Assembly (NCBI GenBank): GCA_942492715.1
Contig: CALOFW010000019.1
Span: 186,001 to 250,000 of the forward strand
Reading direction: 5' to 3'
DNA: 64,000 bases
DNA from: Sva-07 sp942492715
Lineage (GTDB): Bacteria; Actinomycetota; Acidimicrobiia; Acidimicrobiales; Ilumatobacteraceae
Numbering within the stretch: the stretch's first letter is position 1; each line of letters begins with the position of its first letter. The translations under genes were made by a program, and so were the position numbers. This document shows, one piece after another, positions 1 through 7,047 of the stretch. The notes below the pieces were generated by a model. The model saw only the letters and a program-made list of their open reading frames with translations. It had not been told where the DNA came from and did no database searches.

Positions 1-254
1 ACCTCGACGAGACCTACGTGTTCGAGCTCCGCAACGGTGTCGCCAACCATCGGCGCACCACGGCACCCGCCGACGGGAGCACGACGCTGTCGCTGGCGCG
101 CCGGTCACTGATCGCGTTGTTCACGGGACGGCTCGACTTCGCCGCAGCCCTCGCCGACGGCACGATCGTCCTCGACGGCGATCCGACCGCTCTCGGCACG
201 CTCGTGTCGGTGATCGGGAAGACCGAACGGAACTTCCCGATCGTCACCCCCTGA
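1..254 (+). CDS. C-terminal end of an alkyl sulfatase-like protein (5' partial)
   Basis: Only the last 83 or so codons are in the window; the reading frame begins at base 3 and ends with TGA at 252-254. The tail resembles the SCP2-like C-terminal domain of alkyl sulfatases (BDS1 / SdsA1 type), which binds the aliphatic substrate. The pattern of a short hydrophobic strand, a stretch rich in Leu and Ala, an acidic 'GDP' turn and a terminal NFPIVTP matches the way those enzymes end. The metallo-beta-lactamase domain would lie upstream and cannot be checked here, so a free-standing SCP2 protein is also possible. A 33-bp palindrome follows the stop and separates this gene from the convergent moeZ-like gene. 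Confidence 0.5.
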   Translation, partial: LDETYVFELRNGVANHRRTTAPADGSTTLSLARRSLIALFTGRLDFAAALADGTIVLDGDPTALGTLVSVIGKTERNFPIVTP

Positions 255-263
255 CGGGCAGGG

Positions 264-296
264 AATGAGACGCGGGGTCTGACCCCACGTCTCATT
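264..296. terminator. 33-bp palindrome, copy 1, between convergent genes
   Basis: Two 15-base arms with one C.A mismatch flank a 3-base CTG loop (core GGGGTCTGACCCC). It overlaps the stop codon of the minus-strand gene (tca at 296-298) and follows the plus-strand stop, so it could terminate both transcripts. There is no T-run. The same 33 bases occur again at 35806-35838 in the same setting. Confidence 0.65.
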
Positions 297-1459
297 CAGT
301 GGGAGAGACCGGGGGCGCAGAGCCCGTCGAGTTCCTTGATCTCGATGCGGTCGCGGTTGGCGTGGGTGACCTCGTTGTCGGGGTCGGCCCTCAGGTTGAA
401 GACGCGGAACTCCATGTCGATCGTGTCGACGGTGAGGATGCGTCCGATCAACGGCTCGCCGAGGCCGAGGATCACCTTGATCGTCTCGAGCGCCTGGATC
501 GAGCCGATGATGCCGGGCAGCACACCGAGAACGCCGGCCTCGGCACAACTCGGGGCGAGTTCGGCGGGTGGGGGCTGCGGCACCATGTCGCGGTACGTCG
601 GGCCCTCGGTCGGGTGGAACACGCTGACCATGCCCTCGAAGCGGAAGATCGAGCCGTGCACCACCGGAATGCCGAGTTTGACGCTCGCGTCGTTGAGCAG
701 GTAGCGGCTCGGGAAGTTGTCGGCACCGTCGACGATCACGTCGTAGCCGGAGATGATGTCGACGATGTTCGACGCATCGAGCCGCGTGTCGTAGGTGACG
801 ACGTTCACGTCGGGGTTGAGCATCGTGAGGGTCTTCTTCGCAGAGTCGACCTTGCGATCACCGATGCGGTCGATGTTGTGCAGGATCTGACGCTGCAGGT
901 TCGAGGAGTCGACCTCGTCCATGTCGACGATGCCGATCGTGCCGACACCCGCTGCGGCGAGGTACAGCGCGGCGGGCGACCCGAGGCCGCCGGCGCCGAG
1001 CATCAGCACCTTCGCACCGAGCAGCTTGGTCTGCCCCTCGACACCCACCTCGGGCAACAGCAGGTGACGCTTGTAGCGGTTGCTCTGCTCCGGTGTCAGC
1101 GTCGCGGGCGTCGCCCACGGACGACCCTCGTCCTTCCAGCGGCCGAAGCCACCCTCCATCGACTCGACGTCGGTGAAGCCGAGCTGGGCGAGCGTCACCG
1201 CGGCGAAGGCCGAACGGACACCGCCGGCGCAGTAGATCACGACCGGCGCGTTCTTGTCGGCGATGCGATTCTCGATCTGCGCCTCGAGGTGTCCACGCGG
1301 GATGTGGATGGCGCCAGAGATCGCACCCTCCTCGTACTCGTCCGGTTCACGGACGTCGAGCGCGATCGCGCCCGCAGCGAGGCGCGCTGCGGCGCCCTCG
1401 GGGTCGACTTCACGGATCTCCGACTTGGCGGCTGCGAGCAGGTCACGGAACGTTGCCAT
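296..1459 (-). CDS. moeZ: MoeB/ThiF-type adenylyltransferase with N-terminal rhodanese domain
   Basis: This 387-residue protein has two domains. Residues ~10-115 are a rhodanese-like domain with active-site Cys77 in the loop YCAGGVRS. Residues ~122-380 are an E1-like ThiF/MoeB domain with the nucleotide loop GAGGLGSP, the helix SSNLQRQILHN, and CAEAGVLG near the thiolation region. Family enzymes adenylate and then thiocarboxylate the C-terminal Gly-Gly of small sulfur carriers (MoaD, ThiS, CysO) for molybdopterin, thiamin or cysteine synthesis in the cytosol. The usual MoeZ order is ThiF first and rhodanese last; here it is reversed. No sulfur-carrier gene lies next to it. The ATG at 1457-1459 is the natural start for the rhodanese fold. 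Confidence 0.85.
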   Translation of the reverse strand: MATFRDLLAAAKSEIREVDPEGAAARLAAGAIALDVREPDEYEEGAISGAIHIPRGHLEAQIENRIADKNAPVVIYCAGGVRSAFAAVTLAQLGFTDVESMEGGFGRWKDEGRPWATPATLTPEQSNRYKRHLLLPEVGVEGQTKLLGAKVLMLGAGGLGSPAALYLAAAGVGTIGIVDMDEVDSSNLQRQILHNIDRIGDRKVDSAKKTLTMLNPDVNVVTYDTRLDASNIVDIISGYDVIVDGADNFPSRYLLNDASVKLGIPVVHGSIFRFEGMVSVFHPTEGPTYRDMVPQPPPAELAPSCAEAGVLGVLPGIIGSIQALETIKVILGLGEPLIGRILTVDTIDMEFRVFNLRADPDNEVTHANRDRIEIKELDGLCAPGLSH

Positions 1460-1499
1460 CCCGAAAGCCTACCGAGTCGGTCAGGATTCGAAACCGTTC

Positions 1500-2732
1500 C
1501 TACCGACGCTTCGAGGCGGCAGGAATGGAGGCCGCCTTGCGGTCCAGGAACCTCGTGAGCGGGGCCGGCAGAGCAGCAGGACGATCACCCCAGTCGTAGA
1601 CCACCGACGATCCGGCGGCGACGTCCTGCAACGCTCGTCGACGACGATCGACGAGCGCCATCAGGGCGCCGACCCCGAAGAGCAGGAAACTGAACGGAAG
1701 GACGATGGTGCGGATCGCTGCGGCACCGGGACTGAGCGGCTCGCCGTCGTTGCGAATCACCTTGATGCCGACCAGCGCCTGCGAGATCGTGCGCCCGGTG
1801 AGCGATTGAGAGAGCCAGAAGTAGGTGAACCCGTAGAGCAGCAGGAGCATGCCGGGAACCCACCCACCAGCCGGGTCGACGGTGGCACCGAACAGCACGT
1901 CGACGAGATACACGACGCCGGCCAGCAACAGCGTGAACGTCGACGAGATCAGGAACACGTCGAGCCCCAGCGCCCCGATGCGCGAGACCGGTCCGGCGTA
2001 GCGCCCGCTCATGGTGACCCCATCAGCGTCGAGCGCATCGTGACCCGCCGCCAGCGGGGGTCCGACGGGCAGCGACTCGTAGTCGCGCCGGAGCAGTCGG
2101 TTCACCGTACGCATCGCGATCTCGTCGATGCCGACCACCTGGCGGCGCAGGAGATCGGTGAATCGCCCCATCACACCCTTGGTGCTCTGCGCGACGATCG
2201 CGTCGATGTCCAACGATGCGGCGATCGCGTCCACGTCGACCCGCTCGACGACGCGATCGACGTCGATCCGATCCGCAGCGGCATTCAGATCGACGCGGGC
2301 GACGGCCGCGTCGAGATCGACACCAGCCACCACCGCGTCGAGGTCGACTCGTGCGATCACCCGCTCCACGTCGACCTGATCGACGATCGCGTCGAGATCG
2401 AGTCGGGACACGACCCGTTCGACGTCGACGCGGTCGACGATCGCATCGACGTCGAGCCGGCCGACGAGGCGGTCGAGGTCGATGCGGCTCATCACCGCGT
2501 CGAGATCGACCCGGTCGAGCAGCGCGTCCACGTCGAGCCGCGACACGAGTGCGTTCACATCGATGCGATCCAGCACGGCATCGACGTCGATGCGATCGAT
2601 CAACGTGTTCACGTCGATCCGGTCGACCAGATCGTCGGGATCGACCGCGTCGGCAACGACCGGCACGACAACCCCGGCAATCGCGTCGAACGGGCGCTGG
2701 AACACTCCCCTGGGGTGGTCGCGCTCACCCAT
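1500..2732 (-). CDS. RDD-family membrane protein with 16 nine-residue repeats
   Basis: This 410-residue protein starts at ATG 2732 (MGERDHP...). Residues 33-176 are sixteen back-to-back 9-residue units of the form D-A-hydrophobic2-D/S-R-hydrophobic-D-V/L. They are followed by a conserved linker (STKGVMGRFTDLLRRQ) and, from ~residue 250, an RDD domain with three or four hydrophobic membrane segments and the Arg and Asp residues that name the family. Function is unknown; RDD proteins are thought to be transporters or membrane adaptors. The repeats look like a regular amphipathic rod on the cytoplasmic side, with hydrophobic residues at fixed spacing. A longer in-frame ORF extends upstream through the sirtuin gene but has no homology-like content, so it is rejected. 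Similar repeat-RDD proteins are, as far as I recall, known in other actinobacteria. Confidence 0.85.
   Translation of the reverse strand: MGERDHPRGVFQRPFDAIAGVVVPVVADAVDPDDLVDRIDVNTLIDRIDVDAVLDRIDVNALVSRLDVDALLDRVDLDAVMSRIDLDRLVGRLDVDAIVDRVDVERVVSRLDLDAIVDQVDVERVIARVDLDAVVAGVDLDAAVARVDLNAAADRIDVDRVVERVDVDAIAASLDIDAIVAQSTKGVMGRFTDLLRRQVVGIDEIAMRTVNRLLRRDYESLPVGPPLAAGHDALDADGVTMSGRYAGPVSRIGALGLDVFLISSTFTLLLAGVVYLVDVLFGATVDPAGGWVPGMLLLLYGFTYFWLSQSLTGRTISQALVGIKVIRNDGEPLSPGAAAIRTIVLPFSFLLFGVGALMALVDRRRRALQDVAAGSSVVYDWGDRPAALPAPLTRFLDRKAASIPAASKRR
2205..2636 (-). repeat. Coding tandem repeat, 16 x 27 bp
   Basis: These bases encode residues 33-176 of the RDD protein. The unit is 27 bp (9 codons), rich in GTCGA/TCGAC words. 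Units differ by synonymous and conservative changes, so the array is old and under protein-level selection rather than a recent slippage product. Confidence 0.9.
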
Positions 2733-2830
2733 GCGACCATCGTACCCACACCAGTGAACCGGTCCGGGATGTCGAGGCGAGCGCTCAGGTCGACACAGGG
2801 ATGTCGCCGACGATCGGGTCGCCCCGATCG

Positions 2831-3604
2831 TCACCGCCCACCGTTGCCCTCGCTTGCGACGAGTGCGGGAAGTATCTCGCCGATGTGGCCGACGAGCAGC
2901 CAGTCGGCGTAGCGATCCATCGCCGTCTCTGCGCCGTTGACGATCACCACCTGCGCGCCCGCCGCCTTGGCCCGGGGTACGCAGTTGGCGGCCGGGAACA
3001 CGCTGAGCGTCGACCCGACCGCCAGCATCACGTCGCACTCCTCGCTCACCACGAGCGCCCGCTCGATCACTTCGGGGACGAGCGCCTGCCCGAAGCTGAT
3101 CGTGTCGCTCTTGAGGATCCCGCCGCACACGAGACACGTCGGGTCGTCCTCGCCTGCGCGGACCCGGTCGAGCGCCTCGGCCATCGGTCGGCGATCGCTG
3201 CATTCCCAACACCTGGTCCACCAGACGGTGCCGTGGACCTCGATCACCTTGTCGGGATCGTTGCCCGCCTTCTGGTGCAGCCCGTCGATGTTCTGGGTGA
3301 CGAGGCCGTGCAAGCGCCCCTGTCGTTCGAGGTCGACGATCGCCGCGTGCCCACGGTTGGGTTCGGCCGTCCAGGCGGGAGTCGTCAGGCGGTTCTGCCA
3401 TGCCGCCCGGCGAACCTCGGGATCGTTGAGGTAGTGCTCGATGTTCGACGCCTTCTCGGCGGCCGGGTTCTTCGTCCACAGTCCGTTGGGGCCGCGGAAG
3501 TCAGGGATCCCCGAGTCGGTCGAGATTCCGGCACCCGTCAACACCACGATCCGTCGCGCTGCGTCGAGCGCGTCACGAGCAGCAGCGATGAGGTCGTCGG
3601 ACAT
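2831..3604 (-). CDS. cobB: NAD-dependent protein deacylase, sirtuin family
   Basis: This 257-residue protein removes acyl groups from lysines using NAD+. It shows the Sir2 hallmarks in order: GAGISTDSGIPDFRG (NAD loop, ~residues 24-38), TQNIDGLH, the catalytic His in EVHGTVW, and a zinc knuckle made of CWEC and CLVC. It then has the nicotinamide-pocket GSTLSVFP and a C-terminal VNG. The length is right for a class III/U bacterial CobB. An ATG at 3640 is also in frame, but MSDDLIAAARDAL at 3604 gives a normal N-terminus. It lies 98 bases upstream of the RDD gene on the same strand. Known targets of the family include acetyl-CoA synthetase; none is adjacent here. Confidence 0.88.
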   Translation of the reverse strand: MSDDLIAAARDALDAARRIVVLTGAGISTDSGIPDFRGPNGLWTKNPAAEKASNIEHYLNDPEVRRAAWQNRLTTPAWTAEPNRGHAAIVDLERQGRLHGLVTQNIDGLHQKAGNDPDKVIEVHGTVWWTRCWECSDRRPMAEALDRVRAGEDDPTCLVCGGILKSDTISFGQALVPEVIERALVVSEECDVMLAVGSTLSVFPAANCVPRAKAAGAQVVIVNGAETAMDRYADWLLVGHIGEILPALVASEGNGGR

Positions 3605-3628
3605 CCCGACACTGTGCCGGGCCCGCGG

Positions 3629-3656
3629 TTCCGAGGGCAAGTGGTGGCGATATCAT
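3629..3656 (+). promoter_or_regulatory. Possible sigma-70 type promoter for the small ORF at 3691
   Basis: TTCCGA at 3629-3634 and TATCAT at 3651-3656 are separated by 16 bases. They lie in an AT-rich island (3650-3676) that is unusual for this genome, 35 bases before the small gene. The -35 match is weak. Confidence 0.35.
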
Positions 3657-3690
3657 TCGATAAACAACATTTTTGAAAGGGTGTTTCACA

Positions 3691-3942
3691 ATGGGTTTGT
3701 TCGATGCGGTCAAGGGTCTCATCAGCGGTGACGGCCTGAGCGGTGTCCTCGAGTCGACCGGTTTGGGCGAACACGTCGAGGGGCTGCTGGGCGAGGGGAG
3801 CGCCATCACCGAGAACGTCGGCATCGACCTCGGCCAGGTGACCGAGTCGATCGGCATCGACGGCCTCACCGAGTCGCTACCTGGCGGTCTCGGCGACGCG
3901 GCGGACAACGCACTCGGCGGCCTGACCGACGTCGCCCCCTGA
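3691..3942 (+). CDS. Small acidic glycine-rich protein of unknown function
   Basis: This 83-residue protein begins at ATG 3691 with GAAAGG (3675-3680) as a good ribosome-binding site. An in-frame ATG at 3673 overlaps that site and is unlikely. The sequence is acidic and built of loosely repeated Gly-Leu-hydrophobic segments (LSGVLESTGL, VEGLLGEGS, IDLGQVTESIG, IDGLTESLPGGL). It has no Cys, no signal peptide and no membrane helix. It has its own AT-rich upstream region and is followed by a hairpin, which suggests an independently transcribed unit. I do not recognise the family. Confidence 0.65.
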   Translation: MGLFDAVKGLISGDGLSGVLESTGLGEHVEGLLGEGSAITENVGIDLGQVTESIGIDGLTESLPGGLGDAADNALGGLTDVAP

Positions 3943-3962
3943 CCACCGCCGGACAGCGTCAG

Positions 3963-4002
3963 CGATGAGCGAAACCCAGGTATGCGGTGGGTTCGCTCAT
4001 CG
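3963..4002. terminator. Bidirectional terminator-like hairpin
   Basis: Arms at 3963-3978 and 3988-4002 pair over 15 bp, with one extra A in the left arm and a 9-base loop. The hairpin sits between the convergent small ORF and the aminotransferase gene. The T/A content next to the stem is low, as is usual in high-GC genomes. Confidence 0.6.
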
Positions 4003-4020
4003 CCCGGGTGGTCGGCGTGG

Positions 4021-5379
4021 TCAGGTGAGGGCGGCGAGGGCAGCGCTGAAGACCTCGGTGTGACGGTCGACGTCGGCAGCGGCGTGTGCCGGTGAGAGCA
4101 GTGCCATGTTGTGGAACGGGGTCATCAGGATCCCGCGGTTGAGCGCCCACAGGTGCATGAACGCGTCGAGGTCCTCGTCCACGGCGGCTGCGGCGTCGGC
4201 GCCGTTGGCCGGGAGCGGACAGAACCAGTACTCGGCACGGCAGCCGAGCTGCTGCACCGACCAGCCCAGCCCGTGCCCCTCGATCGCATCCCCGACACCT
4301 TCGGTCCAGCGGGTCGCCAGCGGAATCATCCGCTCGTAGTCGGCCTCGAGCAGGGTGGTCGACAACGTCGCCCTGACGGCCGCCGTGGCCATGGCGCTCC
4401 CGGCCAGGGTGCCACCCACTCCTCCGACATCGGCGTCGTGGCCGTGCAGCGCCGGGTCGAGGGCCGCTGCGATCTCCTCGGTGACCCCGTAGGTCGCAAC
4501 GGGGAAGCCACCGCCGATCGGCTTGCCGATCACCACGATGTCGGGGTCGAGGCCCCAGGCCCGGGTGCACCCACCGGGCCCGGCGGAGATCGTGTGGGTC
4601 TCGTCGATGATCAGCAGCACACCATGTCGACGCGTGATCTCCCGCACCGCCTCGTGGTAGCCGGGGTGTGGCAGCACGATGCCGATGTTCGTGAGCGCCG
4701 GCTCCATCAGGAGCGCAGCGACGTCGCCGTGGGCGAGCGCCGCGTCGAGTGCATCGAGGTCGTTGAACGGCACCACCCGCGTCGTGACGGCAGGGTCGAC
4801 CTGGGGACCGATCGCACCCGGTCTGCTGACCACCCGACCGTCCGGGCCGAGGATCGCCAGCGTCTCGTCGACGGTGCCGTGGTAGCACCAGTCCATCACC
4901 GCGATCTTCGGTCGGGCGGTGAGGTACCGGGCGAAGCGCAACACGAACCGGTTGGCGTCGGTGGCCGACGTCGTCAGTTGCCACTTCGCCATGCCGAAGC
5001 GACGGTGGAGTTCGTCGGCGACCCACGCCGCGTCCTCGCTCGGCAACATCGTCGTCGACGTCGCCTCGGCGGCATCGTGCCCGCCCGTCCGATGCCCGGT
5101 CATCGCGCCGGTGTCACCGAGGCAGAAGTCGACGTACTCGATGCCGTCGACGTCGACGAACCGTGCGCCATCGGCGGACGCGACGTGGATCGGGAAGGCC
5201 CCCGGCCAACGCGTCATCCACGGCATCGGCACGCCGGCCAGCAGGTGCCGTCGACCCGCCTCCGCGAGCTCGGAGGAGCGCGGGTGCGATTCGACGAACC
5301 GCCGCTCCTCCTCGGCCATCAGCCTGGCGAGCCGAGCCCGATCGATCACACGGGGGTCGGGCACCATTCGAGGAGTCAC
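4021..5379 (-). CDS. Class III PLP-dependent aminotransferase (glutamate-1-semialdehyde mutase-like)
   Basis: This 452-residue protein resembles glutamate-1-semialdehyde 2,1-aminomutase and related subgroup II aminotransferases. Features visible in order: substrate-side DGIEYVDFCLGDTGAMTGH (~80-100), the PLP-phosphate region TTSATDANRF, the DWCYHGTVDE motif, the PLP-ring Asp in IIDETHTI, and the Schiff-base lysine in VIGKPIGGG. It has a longer N-terminal arm than HemL and no heme-pathway genes nearby, so a role in tetrapyrrole synthesis is unlikely; the substrate is unknown. It is divergent from prfC, with only 23 bases between the two start codons. Confidence 0.8.
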   Translation of the reverse strand: MTPRMVPDPRVIDRARLARLMAEEERRFVESHPRSSELAEAGRRHLLAGVPMPWMTRWPGAFPIHVASADGARFVDVDGIEYVDFCLGDTGAMTGHRTGGHDAAEATSTTMLPSEDAAWVADELHRRFGMAKWQLTTSATDANRFVLRFARYLTARPKIAVMDWCYHGTVDETLAILGPDGRVVSRPGAIGPQVDPAVTTRVVPFNDLDALDAALAHGDVAALLMEPALTNIGIVLPHPGYHEAVREITRRHGVLLIIDETHTISAGPGGCTRAWGLDPDIVVIGKPIGGGFPVATYGVTEEIAAALDPALHGHDADVGGVGGTLAGSAMATAAVRATLSTTLLEADYERMIPLATRWTEGVGDAIEGHGLGWSVQQLGCRAEYWFCPLPANGADAAAAVDEDLDAFMHLWALNRGILMTPFHNMALLSPAHAAADVDRHTEVFSAALAALT

Positions 5380-5402
5380 GGCGCGACGGTAGCCTCGGAC
5401 AG

Positions 5403-6983
5403 ATGTCTGCCCAGGTGCTCAGCGAAGCCGCGCGTCGTCGCACGTTCGCGATCATCAGCCACCCCGACGCGGGCAAGACCACGCTCACCGAGAAGTTCCT
5501 CCTCTACGCCGGTGCGATCACCTCCGGCGGCGCGGTGAAGGCGCACGAAGGTCGCCGAGCCGCCACGTCGGACTGGATGGACATGGAGCAGAAGCGCGGG
5601 ATCTCGATCACCTCGACCGCGCTCAACTTCCCGTACCGCGACCACGAACTGAACCTGCTCGACACGCCGGGTCACCGGGACTTCTCCGAGGACACCTACC
5701 GGGTGCTCTCCGCGGTCGACGCCGTCGTGATGGTGCTCGACTCGGCGAAGGGCATCGAGCCCCAGACGCTCAAGCTGTTCGAGGTGTGCCGGTCGCGCAA
5801 CCTGCCGGTGATCACGTTCCTCAACAAGCTCGATCGGCCCGGCATGGAGCCACTGGAACTGCTCGACCAGATCGAGGAGCAGATCGGCCTGCGGCCGACA
5901 CCGGCCACCTGGCCGGTGGGTTCGTTCGGCGACCTGCGCGGCGTGATCGACCGCCGCACCGACATCTTCACGCGCTTCACCCGCACCGCTCGCGGCAGCC
6001 AGATCGCCCCGGAGGAGGACGTCCCCGCCGACCGCGCCGCCACCGAGGAGGGCGTGGCCTGGACGAAGAGCACCGAGGAGACCGACCTGCTGAGCGCGAT
6101 GGAGGCCGACGTCGACATGCCGTCGTTCCTGGCCGGCGAGACGACCCCGGTGTTCGCCGGGTCCGCGCTCACCAACTTCGGTGTCCGTCACCTCCTCGAT
6201 GCGATCGTCGACCTCGCCCCGGCCCCGTCGCCGCGCCTCGATGTCGATGACAAGCCCCGCCATCTCGACGAACCGTGTTCGGCGTTCGTGTTCAAGGTGC
6301 AGGCCAACATGGACCGCAACCACCGCGACCGGATCGCGTTCGCCCGTATCTGCTCGGGGAGGTTCGACCGCGGCATGGTGATGACCTGCGAGCGCACCGG
6401 CAAGCCGTTCGCCACCAAGTACGCGTCCACCGTGTTCGGCGCCGAGCGCACCACCGTCGACGAGGCCTTCCCCGGCGATGTCGTCGGCCTCGTCAACGCC
6501 ACCGGCCTGAACATCGGCGATTCGCTCTACGACGAGATCGGTCCGCCGGTGAAGTTCCCCGCGATCCCCGCCTTCGCCCCCGAGGTGTTCGCCACGGCAC
6601 GACCCGTCGACACCGGCAAGACCAAGCAGTTCCGCAAGGGGCTCGATCAGCTCAACGAGGAAGGCGTCGTACAGGTCCTCAAGGACCCCGACTGGGGCGA
6701 CGCCTCACCGGTGCTGGCGGCGGTCGGACAGCTGCAGTTCGACGTCTTCGCCAACCGTCTCGACATCGAGTTCAACGCCCCGATCGAGCTGTCGTCCGCG
6801 CCCTACCAGGCGATCCGGCTGACCGACAAGGAGTCTGCGGCGGTGTTGCGCGAGAAGCCGGGCGTGCGAATCCTCGCCCGGTTCGACGGGCATCTCGTCG
6901 CACTCTTCGAGAACAAGTACGCGCTCGCCCGCATCGAACAGAACGAGCCGGACCTGACCCTCGACCACATCATCGCCGGCTGA
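5403..6983 (+). CDS. prfC: Peptide chain release factor 3
   Basis: This 526-residue translational GTPase recycles RF1/RF2 from the ribosome after peptide release. The G motifs are clear: HPDAGKTTL (G1, residues ~20-28), RGISITS (G2), DTPGH (G3), NKLD (G4) and GSAL (G5). The domain II/III signatures of RF3 follow (QANMDRNHRDR, EFNAPIELS). A longer ORF extends upstream to 5163, but MSAQVLSEAARRRTFAIISHP at 5403 is the canonical RF3 start. It is convergent with the DUF2207 gene, 64 bases away. Confidence 0.93.
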   Translation: MSAQVLSEAARRRTFAIISHPDAGKTTLTEKFLLYAGAITSGGAVKAHEGRRAATSDWMDMEQKRGISITSTALNFPYRDHELNLLDTPGHRDFSEDTYRVLSAVDAVVMVLDSAKGIEPQTLKLFEVCRSRNLPVITFLNKLDRPGMEPLELLDQIEEQIGLRPTPATWPVGSFGDLRGVIDRRTDIFTRFTRTARGSQIAPEEDVPADRAATEEGVAWTKSTEETDLLSAMEADVDMPSFLAGETTPVFAGSALTNFGVRHLLDAIVDLAPAPSPRLDVDDKPRHLDEPCSAFVFKVQANMDRNHRDRIAFARICSGRFDRGMVMTCERTGKPFATKYASTVFGAERTTVDEAFPGDVVGLVNATGLNIGDSLYDEIGPPVKFPAIPAFAPEVFATARPVDTGKTKQFRKGLDQLNEEGVVQVLKDPDWGDASPVLAAVGQLQFDVFANRLDIEFNAPIELSSAPYQAIRLTDKESAAVLREKPGVRILARFDGHLVALFENKYALARIEQNEPDLTLDHIIAG

Positions 6984-7047
6984 GCAGCATCCCGTCCACG
7001 ATGGGTTTCGGCCCACACCGCTCGCGCTCGAACTCATCGCAGAGCTG

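Noticed and set aside
1500..3479. 659-residue minus-strand ORF spanning the RDD gene and the sirtuin gene
   Set aside because: The part upstream of 2732 is a shadow of the sirtuin in another frame; only the part from ATG 2732 has repeat and RDD content.
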